DNA of 51,837 nucleotides from positions 1-51,837 of the forward strand of contig SVEK01000020.1 of the NCBI GenBank assembly GCA_015057405.1, written 5' to 3'. The notes beneath the pieces are model-generated. The model worked only from the letters and a program-made list of their open reading frames with translations. It did not search any database and was not told the DNA's origin. A program made the translations under genes and the position numbers. The stretch comes from Lachnospiraceae bacterium. GTDB lineage: Bacteria > Bacillota > Clostridia > Lachnospirales > Lachnospiraceae. Shown piece after piece: positions 26,549 to 35,600 of the stretch; the first letter of the stretch is position 1, and each line of letters starts with the position of its first letter.

Positions 26549-27376
26549 TTAAAGTGCTTTTATTGCGTCTGTTGCCGGAGTAATCCAGTCCTGCTCTAAA
26601 TCTTCGATTGCTCCGTTGTCAACAGCTTTTGCTATTGCCGGATTAACAGGAATTCGTCCCAGTACCGGAAGTGAATGAGCAAGAGCGATTTCGTCAAGAT
26701 GACTTTCTCCAAACAGCGGAATACGCTTGCCGCAGTCCGGACATTCCGCATAACTCATATTTTCAATGATTCCTATAATAGGAACATTCATCATCTTCGC
26801 CATCTTAACAGCCTTCTCCACAATCATTGAAACCAGTTCCTGAGGAGAAGTGACGATAATTATACCGTCAACAGGAAGTGACTGGAAAACAGTAAGAGGA
26901 ACATCGCCTGTTCCCGGTGGCATATCAACAAACATTGTATCTATATCTTTCCAAACAACTTCTGACCAAAACTGTTTTACGGTTCCTGCAATAACAGGTC
27001 CCCTCCAAATAACAGGATCAGATGTGTCTTCTAAAAGCAGATTAATTGACATGATGTCAATGCCGGTTTTAGAACTGACAGGAAGGATACCGTCAGAATC
27101 TCCGGTTGCTTTTTCGGTTATTCCAAATGCTTTTGGAATTGACGGTCCTGTTATATCTGCATCAAGAATAGCTGTTTTGCTGCCTGTTCGCTGCATTCCT
27201 ACAGCAAGCAGTTCTGTTACAAGGGATTTACCCACGCCACCTTTTCCGCTGACAACACCTATAACTTTTTTGATGCTGCTTTTCGGATTAGGTGAAACGA
27301 GAAAACTCTGTGGTTCTGTTCTGTCACTGCAGGATTGACTGCAGGATGAACAGTCGTGAGAACATTCTTCACTCAT
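26549..27376 (-). CDS. Mrp/Nbp35 family iron-sulfur carrier P-loop ATPase
   Basis: A 275-residue cytoplasmic ATPase of the MRP/NBP35 (ApbC-like) family, thought to carry and deliver [4Fe-4S] clusters. A Cys-rich N-terminus (Cys5, Cys9, Cys12, Cys16) precedes the deviant Walker A GKGGVGKS (Lys50 follows). The CxxC pair Cys212/Cys215 in ECPDCGK is the dimer-bridging cluster site. The motif DMPPGTGDVPLT is characteristic. There is no N-terminal MIP18-like domain, as is usual in Clostridia. AGGAGG precedes the ATG. It is divergent from hprK and precedes thiN. Candidate clients within the window include the iron-sulfur activase at 4382, but this is only inference. Confidence 0.92.
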   Translation of the reverse strand: MSEECSHDCSSCSQSCSDRTEPQSFLVSPNPKSSIKKVIGVVSGKGGVGKSLVTELLAVGMQRTGSKTAILDADITGPSIPKAFGITEKATGDSDGILPVSSKTGIDIMSINLLLEDTSDPVIWRGPVIAGTVKQFWSEVVWKDIDTMFVDMPPGTGDVPLTVFQSLPVDGIIIVTSPQELVSMIVEKAVKMAKMMNVPIIGIIENMSYAECPDCGKRIPLFGESHLDEIALAHSLPVLGRIPVNPAIAKAVDNGAIEDLEQDWITPATDAIKAL

Positions 27377-27476
27377 GTGTATTGCCTCCTAATCAGTTCA
27401 TATGTTGAACTCATAATAATATATTATGTATAATTTGCGCGTTTCTAAGCAAACATTTTATTATTATTGAAAATAT

Positions 27477-27505
27477 TTGTCAAGGTAAGAGGTGTGTGTT
27501 ATCAT
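27477..27505 (+). promoter_or_regulatory. Sigma-A-like promoter for the hprK operon
   Basis: -35 TTGTCA, a 17-bp spacer and -10 TATCAT, about 38 bp before the hprK start codon at 27543. Confidence 0.65.
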
Positions 27506-27542
27506 AATCCTTAGTAGCAAAAAAGGCAGGAGGGATAGCATA

Positions 27543-28478
27543 ATGAGTGGAGTTACTCTTGATAAACTTATTGATAAAATGAAACTTAGAAATATGACAC
27601 CGGCGATTGATGTGAGCGGGATTGAACTTAAGGTATATGATGTTAACAGACCGGCATTGCAGCTCTCAGGATTTTTTGATTATTTCGATATGCACAGAAT
27701 GCAGATAATCGGACATGTAGAGCATACATTTATTGAACAGAGACTTGAGAATCACGGCCTTGAAGAGATTAAAACGATAATGGCACACGGAGTACCGTGT
27801 ATTGTATATTGCAGAGGCATCGAAATATCTGATGAAATTATTGCGGCAGGCAATGAAATGGGAGTTCCTGTGCTTAGCACTACAGAGACAACTTCTTCAT
27901 TTATGGCAGAGGCAATAAGGTGGCTTCGTGTAGAATTGGCGCCGCGTATATCGATTCACGGAGTACTTGTTGATATATACGGTGAAGGAGTTCTTATAAT
28001 GGGTGAAAGTGGAATAGGAAAGAGTGAAGTTGCTCTTGAACTTATTCACCGCGGACACAGACTGGTGTCTGATGATGTGGTTGAGATTATTAAAGTAAGC
28101 GATGAAACACTTATTGGAACAGCGCCTGATATAACAAGACATTTTATTGAACTTCGAGGAATCGGAATCGTGGATGCAAAAGCGTTGTTTGGTGTAGAAG
28201 GAGTTAAGAATACCCAGTCCATTGACCTTGTAATTAAACTCGAGGAATGGAATAAGGATTCTGACTATGACAGAATGGGACTTGAAGAGCAGTATACGGA
28301 TTTCCTTGGAAATAAAGTTGTTTGTCATTCAATCCCGATAAGACCGGGTCGTAACGTAGCTATTATATGTGAGTCAGCAGCAGTAAACTTCAGACAGAAA
28401 AAGATGGGTTATGATGCTGCAAAAGAGATGTATAACCGAGTTATGAATAATATGTTGCAATCGCGTGATGGGGAGTGA
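27543..28478 (+). CDS. hprK: HPr kinase/phosphorylase
   Basis: This bifunctional enzyme phosphorylates Ser46 of HPr and Crh at high energy status and removes the phosphate by phosphorolysis. It is the central sensor of carbon catabolite control in Gram-positive bacteria. The 311-residue length is typical. Walker A is GESGIGKS (Gly154-Ser161). The HPrK signature reads ELRGIGIVDAKALFGVEGV. The ATG at 27543 follows AGGAGG; upstream codons are rejected. It opens an operon with glucokinase (coding ends overlap or abut), murB, rapZ, whiA, a Crh-like protein and ileS. The Crh-like substrate in the same operon keeps Ser46 but lacks His15. Confidence 0.97.
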   Translation: MSGVTLDKLIDKMKLRNMTPAIDVSGIELKVYDVNRPALQLSGFFDYFDMHRMQIIGHVEHTFIEQRLENHGLEEIKTIMAHGVPCIVYCRGIEISDEIIAAGNEMGVPVLSTTETTSSFMAEAIRWLRVELAPRISIHGVLVDIYGEGVLIMGESGIGKSEVALELIHRGHRLVSDDVVEIIKVSDETLIGTAPDITRHFIELRGIGIVDAKALFGVEGVKNTQSIDLVIKLEEWNKDSDYDRMGLEEQYTDFLGNKVVCHSIPIRPGRNVAIICESAAVNFRQKKMGYDAAKEMYNRVMNNMLQSRDGE

Positions 28479-28483
28479 TGAGT

Positions 28484-29422
28484 ATGAACGGATACTATGT
28501 TGGGGTCGATATTGGGGGTACGTCTGCCAAGATGTGTTTGTATCATGCAGGAGAATTTATAAGCAAATGGAGTATTCCTACCAATAAAGAAGACTCGTCA
28601 GACGTTTTGCTTGATAATCTTGTAAAGAGTATAGATGAGCAATGCGGGCAATTCGGAATAAAAATCAATGAATTATCAGGAATCGGAATTGGTATTCCGG
28701 GACCTGTTACTGCTGTCGGAACGGTTCTTGAGTGTGTTAATCTTAACTTTGGAGTTGTTAAGATTAAAGATGAGATGTGTAAACGTGTAGGAATTGATAA
28801 CGTGGTTGTAGGTAATGATGCCAATGTTGCCGCTCTTGGTGAGATGTGGTTAGGCGGTGCAAAAGGATATAAAGATGTAGTTATGGTTACCTTGGGAACC
28901 GGTGTTGGCGGAGGAGTTATAATCAACGGAAAAATTCACGTTGGAAGTGCAGGGGCTGCCGCAGAGATAGGTCATATGACTGTTGTGCCGGACGAAGAAG
29001 ATGTTTGTAGCTGTGGCTGTCATGGATGTATTGAACAGTACGCATCGGCGACAGGAATCGTAAGACTTGCAAAAAAAGAACTTGCCATGTCTGACATGTC
29101 GTCAGCGCTAAGGCAAGGTGAAGTTTCTGCAAAGACCGTATTTGATGAGGCAAAAAAAGGTGATGCACTTGCCATGAAGGTTGTGGATACATTTGCAAAA
29201 TATCTGGGAATAACTCTCGCGAATGTAGCAAGTGTTACTGATCCTGAAGTGTTCCTTATCGGAGGCGGCGTTTCGGCAGCAGGAAGTATAATTACGGATA
29301 TGGTTGGAAAATATTATATTTCCTATGCTATGAAGCCATTTAAAAATAAAGAAATCAGACTTGCTACCCTTGGTAACGATGCGGGAGTATATGGTTGTAT
29401 TAAGATGGCAATGGATGAATAA
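28484..29422 (+). CDS. ROK-family glucokinase
   Basis: A 312-residue sugar kinase predicted to phosphorylate glucose with ATP. Motifs are the phosphate loop YVGVDIGGTSAKMCLY at the start, GNDANVAALGEMWLGGAKG in the middle, and the ROK zinc motif CSCGCHGCIEQYAS. The late LIGGGVSAAG is also typical. The ATG at 28484 has GGGGAG 8 bp upstream; the in-frame ATG at 28478 overlaps the hprK stop but is only 2 bp from that site. Position right behind hprK fits a role in cytoplasmic glucose from glycogen or oligosaccharide breakdown; glycogen phosphorylase is 6.6 kb downstream. Confidence 0.93.
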   Translation: MNGYYVGVDIGGTSAKMCLYHAGEFISKWSIPTNKEDSSDVLLDNLVKSIDEQCGQFGIKINELSGIGIGIPGPVTAVGTVLECVNLNFGVVKIKDEMCKRVGIDNVVVGNDANVAALGEMWLGGAKGYKDVVMVTLGTGVGGGVIINGKIHVGSAGAAAEIGHMTVVPDEEDVCSCGCHGCIEQYASATGIVRLAKKELAMSDMSSALRQGEVSAKTVFDEAKKGDALAMKVVDTFAKYLGITLANVASVTDPEVFLIGGGVSAAGSIITDMVGKYYISYAMKPFKNKEIRLATLGNDAGVYGCIKMAMDE

Positions 29423-29453
29423 GATTAAATAAAGTGTTATGTAAGAGGTGCAT

Positions 29454-30359
29454 ATGGATATATATAAAGAGTTGTGCAGGATTGTGAAACAAGATAATGT
29501 ATTAACGGATGAGTTAATGTGTAATCATACAACTTTTCGCATAGGCGGAAAAGCTGATTATTATGTTTCTCCTGACAGTGAAAATGAGGTTGCCAGTCTT
29601 ATAAGATTTTGTGAAACTAATAAAATCAGATACCATATTCATGGTAACGGAAGCAATGTATTGTTTAACGACAATGGATATCGTGGTGTCATTATATGTA
29701 TAGGTAGCAATTTGTCGGAGATTGCACAAAATGACAATATTATTAAGGCGCAAAGTGGAGTGTTGCTTGCGGGACTTTCGGTATATGCAGCCTCTAAAGG
29801 TCTTTCCGGTTTAGAGTTTGCTTCGGGAATACCGGGAACTTTGGGAGGAGCCGTAACAATGAATGCGGGTGCTTACGGCGGTGAGATGAAGGATGTTATA
29901 GAATCGGTCACGGTATGTGACAGAGAAGGTAATGTAAGAGTTCTTAATAAGGACGAACTTTGTCTTGGATACAGAACAAGTATTATTCAAAAAAATGAAC
30001 TTACCGTGCTTAGTGCCACCTTAAAGCTGACAGAAGGTGACAGTGACAGGATAAAAGCAGGAATGAAAGAACTGAATAATAAGAGAAGGGAAAAGCAGCC
30101 TTTAGAATACGGAAGTGCAGGAAGCACATTCAAAAGACCGGAAGGGTACTTTGCAGGAAAACTTATTGAGGACAGTGGTCTTAAAGGCTACCGGGTAGGA
30201 GACGCAATGGTATCTGAAAAGCATGCCGGTTTTGTTGTAAATGTAGGGAATGCAACTGCAGAAGACGTGAAGACGGTAATGACACATGTGCAGGAAGAAG
30301 TAAAGAAACGCTATGATGTGTGGTTAGAACCTGAAGTAAGAATTATTCAAGAGGGTTAA
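29454..30359 (+). CDS. murB: UDP-N-acetylenolpyruvoylglucosamine reductase
   Basis: FAD-dependent enzyme that makes UDP-N-acetylmuramic acid for peptidoglycan. The 301-residue length fits the type lacking the E. coli insertion. Landmarks are HTTFRIGGKADYYV near residue 26, HGNGSNVLFNDNGYRGV, SGIPGTLGGAVTMNAGAYGGE, and GSAGSTFKRPEG with the catalytic Ser. AGAGGTG precedes the ATG at 29454; a GTG two codons earlier overlaps that site. It sits between glucokinase and rapZ in the hprK operon. A 215-bp gap without a recognisable gene separates it from rapZ. Confidence 0.96.
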   Translation: MDIYKELCRIVKQDNVLTDELMCNHTTFRIGGKADYYVSPDSENEVASLIRFCETNKIRYHIHGNGSNVLFNDNGYRGVIICIGSNLSEIAQNDNIIKAQSGVLLAGLSVYAASKGLSGLEFASGIPGTLGGAVTMNAGAYGGEMKDVIESVTVCDREGNVRVLNKDELCLGYRTSIIQKNELTVLSATLKLTEGDSDRIKAGMKELNNKRREKQPLEYGSAGSTFKRPEGYFAGKLIEDSGLKGYRVGDAMVSEKHAGFVVNVGNATAEDVKTVMTHVQEEVKKRYDVWLEPEVRIIQEG

Positions 30360-30466
30360 TGCTAAAAGAGAAAAATAATTTTAAAACATGAGTAAGTTAG
30401 CGTGAAGTATCGGAGAATAACGAATAACTCTAGTGTTGCTGATATGCATGAGAAATTTGGGACCCG

Positions 30467-30570
30467 GTAGCAGAGGGAATTAAAACGACAGAATGGGTTG
30501 AAAGATTACCTGCATATGTCAGACAGTGCACAGTGGCAGAGGCAATCAAAAAGACAGAATGGGGTGAACG
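30467..30570 (+). repeat. Two 38-bp direct repeats coding similar peptides ahead of rapZ
   Basis: Copies at 30467-30504 and 30533-30570 match at 32 of 38 positions and are 66 bp (22 codons) apart. In the rapZ reading frame they spell VAEGIKTTEWVER and VAEAIKKTEWGER, with no stop from about 30449 into rapZ. No ATG and no ribosome site is present, so this could be a gene remnant or a regulatory leader. Confidence 0.7.
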
Positions 30571-30574
30571 TGGT

Positions 30575-31441
30575 ATGAAATTGGTTTTTGTTACGGGGAT
30601 GTCAGGGGCAGGTAAAAGCTCTGTTTTAAGAATGTTAGAAGATGCCGGATATTTTTGCGTTGATAATTTGCCAATATCCCTCATCATTACATTTGCAACC
30701 CTTACAAGTCAGGCATGTGCTGACTACGACAAAGTCGTGTTAAGTGTAGATATAAGAAGCGGTAAAGCATTAGGCGAAATGGAAAAAGTGCTTAATGAAT
30801 TAAAAGAAATGGGTTATGATTATGAGATTCTGTTTCTTGATGCGGATACGAGTACTCTTGTTAAACGTTTTAAGGAAACCAGACGAATTCATCCGTATGC
30901 GAATACCTGTCGTATTGATGCCGGAATAGAAAAAGAACGGGAACAGCTTACATATTTGAGAAATAATGCCGATTATATACTCGACACAAGCAGAATGCTT
31001 ATAAGAGAGTTGAAGGCTGACATTGACAGCATATTTGTTGCCGGGGAAAAGAAAATTAATTTTGTTATCACGATATTATCATTTGGGTACAAATACGGAA
31101 TTCCATCGGATTGTGATATCGTATTTGATGTCAGATTTCTCCCTAATCCGTATTACGTTCCGGAATTAAAGGAAAAAACAGGAAATGACAAAGAAGTATA
31201 TGATTATGTAATGAATGGCAGTTACGCCGCGGAGTTTCTTGAGAAGCTTAGGGAAATGATTTTATTTCTCATCCCAAGATACATAGAAGAAGGTAAGAAT
31301 CATCTTGTGATAGGAATTGGTTGTACCGGCGGAAGACATCGTTCGGTTACTATTGCAAGGTCTCTTCACGATGGAATGGAATCAGTAGATTGTGCGTTAA
31401 GGCTTGAACATAGAGATATTAAAAAGTATATAGGTGAGTAA
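30575..31441 (+). CDS. rapZ: RNase adapter / nucleotide-binding protein RapZ (YvcJ)
   Basis: A 288-residue P-loop protein. In E. coli it senses glucosamine-6-phosphate and controls glmS; in Bacillus (YvcJ) it hydrolyses GTP. Walker A is GMSGAGKS (Gly8-Ser15). Family landmarks are EDAGYFCVDNLP, VDIRSG, TRRIHP with the cognate Arg/His, and VIGIGCTGGRHRSVTIA in the C-terminal domain. The ATG at 30575 has GGGGTGA 7 bp upstream. whiA follows after 2 bp. The Bacillus order is yvcJ-yvcK-yvcL-crh; here the yvcK/glmR gene is missing between rapZ and whiA. The reading frame stays open for about 125 bp upstream. Confidence 0.96.
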   Translation: MKLVFVTGMSGAGKSSVLRMLEDAGYFCVDNLPISLIITFATLTSQACADYDKVVLSVDIRSGKALGEMEKVLNELKEMGYDYEILFLDADTSTLVKRFKETRRIHPYANTCRIDAGIEKEREQLTYLRNNADYILDTSRMLIRELKADIDSIFVAGEKKINFVITILSFGYKYGIPSDCDIVFDVRFLPNPYYVPELKEKTGNDKEVYDYVMNGSYAAEFLEKLREMILFLIPRYIEEGKNHLVIGIGCTGGRHRSVTIARSLHDGMESVDCALRLEHRDIKKYIGE

Positions 31442-31443
31442 AC

Positions 31444-32415
31444 ATGTCATATTCAACAGAAGTGAAGCAGGAGTTATCAAAACAGATTAATCCGGCAAGA
31501 CACTGCAGAATAGCTGAAGTGGCTGCCATTATTCATTTTTGTGGCAAATATTCATATAGTAATAACAGGTGTTTTATAAAAGTCCAGACTGAAAACTTGA
31601 CAGTAGCAACAAAATACTTTATGTTAGTAGAGAAAACTTTTCGGATAAAGGCAGACGTGCTGGTTAGAAATAGCCATAATGCTACATACTATCAAATAGT
31701 TGTTACAGGAAGAGATAACGTATCGGATATCTTAAAGTCCATTAAGGTTATTGACGACTTGGGGCAATTTTTGGATGAGAATAACAGAATATCGCGACTG
31801 ATTATACAGAATAATTGTTGTAAACGTTGTTTTTTGCGGGGCGCATTCACGGCTTCCGGCTCGATAACAGACCCTTATAAAGGGTATCACTTCGAAATTG
31901 TTGCCGGCAATGAAGATAAAGCTGATGTGTTGTCCGGCATATTTAGTGCATTTGGGATAGAACCCAAAAGAACAGTGCGCAAGAATAACATAATTATTTA
32001 TTTGAAGGAAGGCGCACAGATATCTGATGTTCTTGGAATAATGGAAGCTCATGTAGCAATGATGAAGCTGGAGAATGTGAGAATTTACAAAGAAATGCGT
32101 AATACGGTTAACAGAAAAGTTAACTGTGAGACTGCCAATATAAGTAAAACAGCAACCACTGCAAGAAGACAGGTTCAGGATATTATGTATATAAGAGATA
32201 ATATGGGACTTGGAAATCTGGCAGAACACCTACAGGAGATTGCCGTGGTCAGAATTGACAATCCGGACGCATCACTTAAAGAACTGGGTGAAATGCTTCA
32301 TCCGGTACTTGGTAAGTCAGGAGTTAATCACAGGCTCAGAAAGCTTAGTGAGATAGCCGGTGACTTGCGAAGACAGAAGGAGGAAAAAAATGATAACGAA
32401 GAAAATCAACATTAA
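31444..32415 (+). CDS. whiA: WhiA family protein
   Basis: A 323-residue protein with an N-terminal LAGLIDADG-homing-endonuclease-like fold and a C-terminal helix-turn-helix. In actinobacteria it activates sporulation genes; in Bacillus it influences division and growth. Landmarks are MSYSTEVKQELSKQ at the start, CCKRCFLRGAFTASGSITDP with a following GYHFEI, and the C-terminal LAEHLQEIAVVRIDNPDASLKELG and VNHRLRKL. It starts 2 bp after rapZ and its last 26 bp overlap the start of the Crh-like gene. The rapZ-whiA-crh order matches Bacillus yvcJ-yvcL-crh, which supports the identification of all three. Confidence 0.95.
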   Translation: MSYSTEVKQELSKQINPARHCRIAEVAAIIHFCGKYSYSNNRCFIKVQTENLTVATKYFMLVEKTFRIKADVLVRNSHNATYYQIVVTGRDNVSDILKSIKVIDDLGQFLDENNRISRLIIQNNCCKRCFLRGAFTASGSITDPYKGYHFEIVAGNEDKADVLSGIFSAFGIEPKRTVRKNNIIIYLKEGAQISDVLGIMEAHVAMMKLENVRIYKEMRNTVNRKVNCETANISKTATTARRQVQDIMYIRDNMGLGNLAEHLQEIAVVRIDNPDASLKELGEMLHPVLGKSGVNHRLRKLSEIAGDLRRQKEEKNDNEENQH

Positions 32416-32641
32416 TATTGACAATAACCAGGGGGCAAGACCTGTTGCATTGTTGGTTCAGGTTGCAAGCAGATTTGAATGTCATATTGATGTGGAGCAT
32501 GACAACAAGAAGGTTAATGCAAAAAGTATTATGGGAATGATGTCACTTGGACTTGCCTGCGGTCAGGACGTTGTAGTATATGCGGAAGGTTCAGATGAGA
32601 ATGAAGCAATTGGTGAGATTGAAAAATGTTTGTGTAGTTAG
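32390..32641 (+). CDS. crh: Crh-like HPr-family protein lacking the phosphorylatable His15
   Basis: An 83-residue HPr-fold protein with AGGAGG before its ATG. In HPr, His15 takes phosphate from enzyme I; here residues 14-18 read QGARP, so position 15 is Gly while Arg17 and Pro18 are kept. The regulatory serine is kept at exactly Ser46 in KSIMGMMSL, the HprK target and CcpA-binding surface. The sequence VNAKSIMGMMSL is nearly the same as B. subtilis Crh, where residue 15 is Gln. It should be unable to transport sugars but able to signal through Ser46. It overlaps whiA by 26 bp, as in the Bacillus crh operon, and hprK heads this operon. The name crh is by analogy. Confidence 0.88.
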   Translation: MITKKININIDNNQGARPVALLVQVASRFECHIDVEHDNKKVNAKSIMGMMSLGLACGQDVVVYAEGSDENEAIGEIEKCLCS

Positions 32642-32657
32642 CAGGAGGAGAGCGTAG

Positions 32658-35600
32658 ATGTATAAGAAGGTATCCACGGATTTGCAGTTTGTTGACAGAG
32701 AAAAAGAGGTTCTTAAGTTTTGGAACGAGAATAATATATTTGAAAAGAGTATAGATATTCGTAAGGATGGAGAGCCATATACTTTCTATGACGGACCACC
32801 AACTGCCAACGGCAAACCTCATATAGGTCATGTTCTTACACGTGTAATTAAGGATATGATTCCAAGATACAGAACAATGAAAGGTTATAAGGTTATCAGA
32901 AAAGCTGGATGGGATACTCACGGTCTTCCTGTTGAGCTTGAAGTTGAGAAAAAACTTGGTCTTGACGGAAAAGAGCAGATTGAAGAATACGGACTTGAAC
33001 CTTTTATTCATGAGTGTAAAGAAAGTGTGTGGAAATATAAGGGCATGTGGGAAGATTTCTCAGGAACGGTTGGTTTCTGGGCTGATATGGATGACCCTTA
33101 TGTAACATATCATGATTCATTTATTGAGTCTGAGTGGTGGGCTCTTAAGCAGATTTGGGACAAGAAGCTTTTATATAAAGGACACAAAATAGTTCCTTAT
33201 TGTCCGCGTTGCGGAACACCTCTTTCAAGTCATGAGGTTGCACAGGGATATAAGGATGTTAAGGAAAAATCCGTTATTGCCAAGTTCCGTGTAAAAGGAG
33301 CTGAGGACGAGTTTATCCTTGCATGGACAACTACCCCTTGGACACTTCCGTCTAATGTGGCTCTTTGTGTAAATCCTGTTGAGACTTATGTTAAGATAAA
33401 AGTTTCTGTTAATGAACAAAATGATGTTGTGAAGGAAGGCGAAGAAGATACAGCTGTTAAGACGGAGTATTATTATCTTGCTGAAGCACTTCTTTCAGTT
33501 ATAGACGGTTTATATGAAGTAGTTGAGACATATACCGGTAAGGATCTTGAGTACAAAGAGTACGAGCCGTTATTCAATTATGTCAATCCTACTAAGAAGT
33601 GTTATTATGTAACCTGTGACAGTTATGTAACTCTTACAGACGGTACAGGTGTTGTACATATTGCACCGGCATTTGGTGAAGATGATGCTAATGTTGGTCG
33701 TAATTATGATCTTCCGTTTGTACAGTTAGTAGACGAAAAGGGTGAGTTTAAGGAAGAGGCAACTGATCTTGCAGGTGTATTTTGTAAGAAAGGTGACGAA
33801 ACTATTCTTAAGATGCTTGGTGCCAAGGGTCTTCTCTTTAAGGTGCTCAAGTTTGAGCATAGCTATCCATTCTGTTGGAGATGTGATACGCCGCTCATTT
33901 ACTATGCAAGAGAGTCATGGTTTATTAAGATGACTGAAGTTAGAGAGAAGCTTATTGCCAACAACAATACAATTAACTGGATTCCGGAGAATATAGGTAA
34001 GGGACGTTTCGGAGACTGGCTTGAGAATGTTCAGGACTGGGCTGTAAGCCGTAACCGTTACTGGGGAACTCCTCTTAATATATGGGAGTGTTCCTGCGGA
34101 CATATGCATTCAATAGGCAGTATAGAAGAACTCAAATCCATGTCAGACAACTGTCCTGATAATATTGAACTTCATCGCCCGTTTATCGATGCGGTAACAA
34201 TTAAATGTCCTTGCTGTGGTGAGCAGATGCACAGAGTTCCGGAGGTAATTGATTGCTGGTTTGATTCCGGTTCGATGCCGTTTGCACAGTGGCATTATCC
34301 GTTTGAGAATAAAGAAATATTCGAAGAGAATTTCCCGGCTAACTTTATAAGCGAGGCGGTTGACCAGACAAGAGGGTGGTTCTATTCACTTCTTGCAATC
34401 TCAACTCTTATATTTGATAAAGCTCCTTATAAGAATGTTATCGTGCTTGGACTTGTTCTTGACAAAGACGGACAGAAGATGAGTAAGTCAAAGGGAAATG
34501 CAGTTGATCCGTTTGACGCACTTGAAAAATACGGTGCTGATGCTATCAGATGGTACTTCTACATTAACAGTGCTCCGTGGCTTCCTAATAAGTTCCATGA
34601 TAGAGCGGTTGTGGAAGGACAGCGTAAGTTCATGGGAACATTGTGGAATACTTATGCATTCTTCACATTGTATGCCAATATAGATAATTTTGATGCAACA
34701 AAATATAGTCTTGAATATGATAAGCTTCCTGTCCTTGACAGATGGATTCTTTCAAGACTTAATACTACGGTTAAAGCAGTAGATGACAATCTTGCTAATT
34801 ACAGAATACCTGAGACTGCAAGAGCATTGCAGCAGTTTGTTGACGAACTTAGTAACTGGTATGTAAGACGTGCAAGAGAACGTTTCTGGGCAAAGGGAAT
34901 GGAGCAGGATAAGATTAATGCTTATCTTACATTGTACACTGCATTGGTTACAATCAGTAAGGCAGCTGCACCGATGATTCCTTTCATGACAGAGGATATA
35001 TATCGTAACCTTGTATGCGGAATTGATTCTTCTGCACCGGAAAGTATACATCTTTGTGACTTCCCTGTAGCAGATGAAAGCATGATTGATATGGCTCTTG
35101 AGGCTGAGATGGATCAGGTTCTTAATGCTGTTGTACTTGGACGTGCCTGCCGTAATGCGGCTAATGTTAAAAACCGTCAGCCACTTGCTAAGATGTATAT
35201 TAAGGCAGAAAGCAAGTTGTCGGATTTCTATGTAGGAATCATTGCAGATGAGCTTAATGTAAAATGCGTAGAATTCTCTGACGATGTAAGTGCGTATACC
35301 AATTATCTCTTCAAGCCTCAGCTTAGAACTTTGGGTAAGAGATTCGGAAAGCAGATTAATGCACTTAAGGAAGTTCTTGCTTCTCTTGACGGAAGTGCTG
35401 CTTACGCAGAACTTGGCGAAACAGGTTCTATAACAATCGAACTTGACGGAGTGTCAGAGGTTATTGAAAAAGAAGATCTTCTGATAGAAGCATTACAGAC
35501 GGAAGGTTATGTATCTGATTCTAATAACGGAGTAACTGTTGTACTTGATACCAATCTTACGGATGAACTTGTTGAGGAAGGATTTGTAAGAGAGATAATC

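Noticed and set aside
30467-30574. Longer RapZ starting at GTG 30467 or 30533
   Set aside because: There is no ribosome site there, while ATG 30575 has GGGGTGA at 7 bp and gives the normal 288-residue length.
32642-32657. T-box or riboswitch ahead of ileS, cysS or trpS
   Set aside because: The gaps are too short or lack the T-box consensus and its terminator pair.
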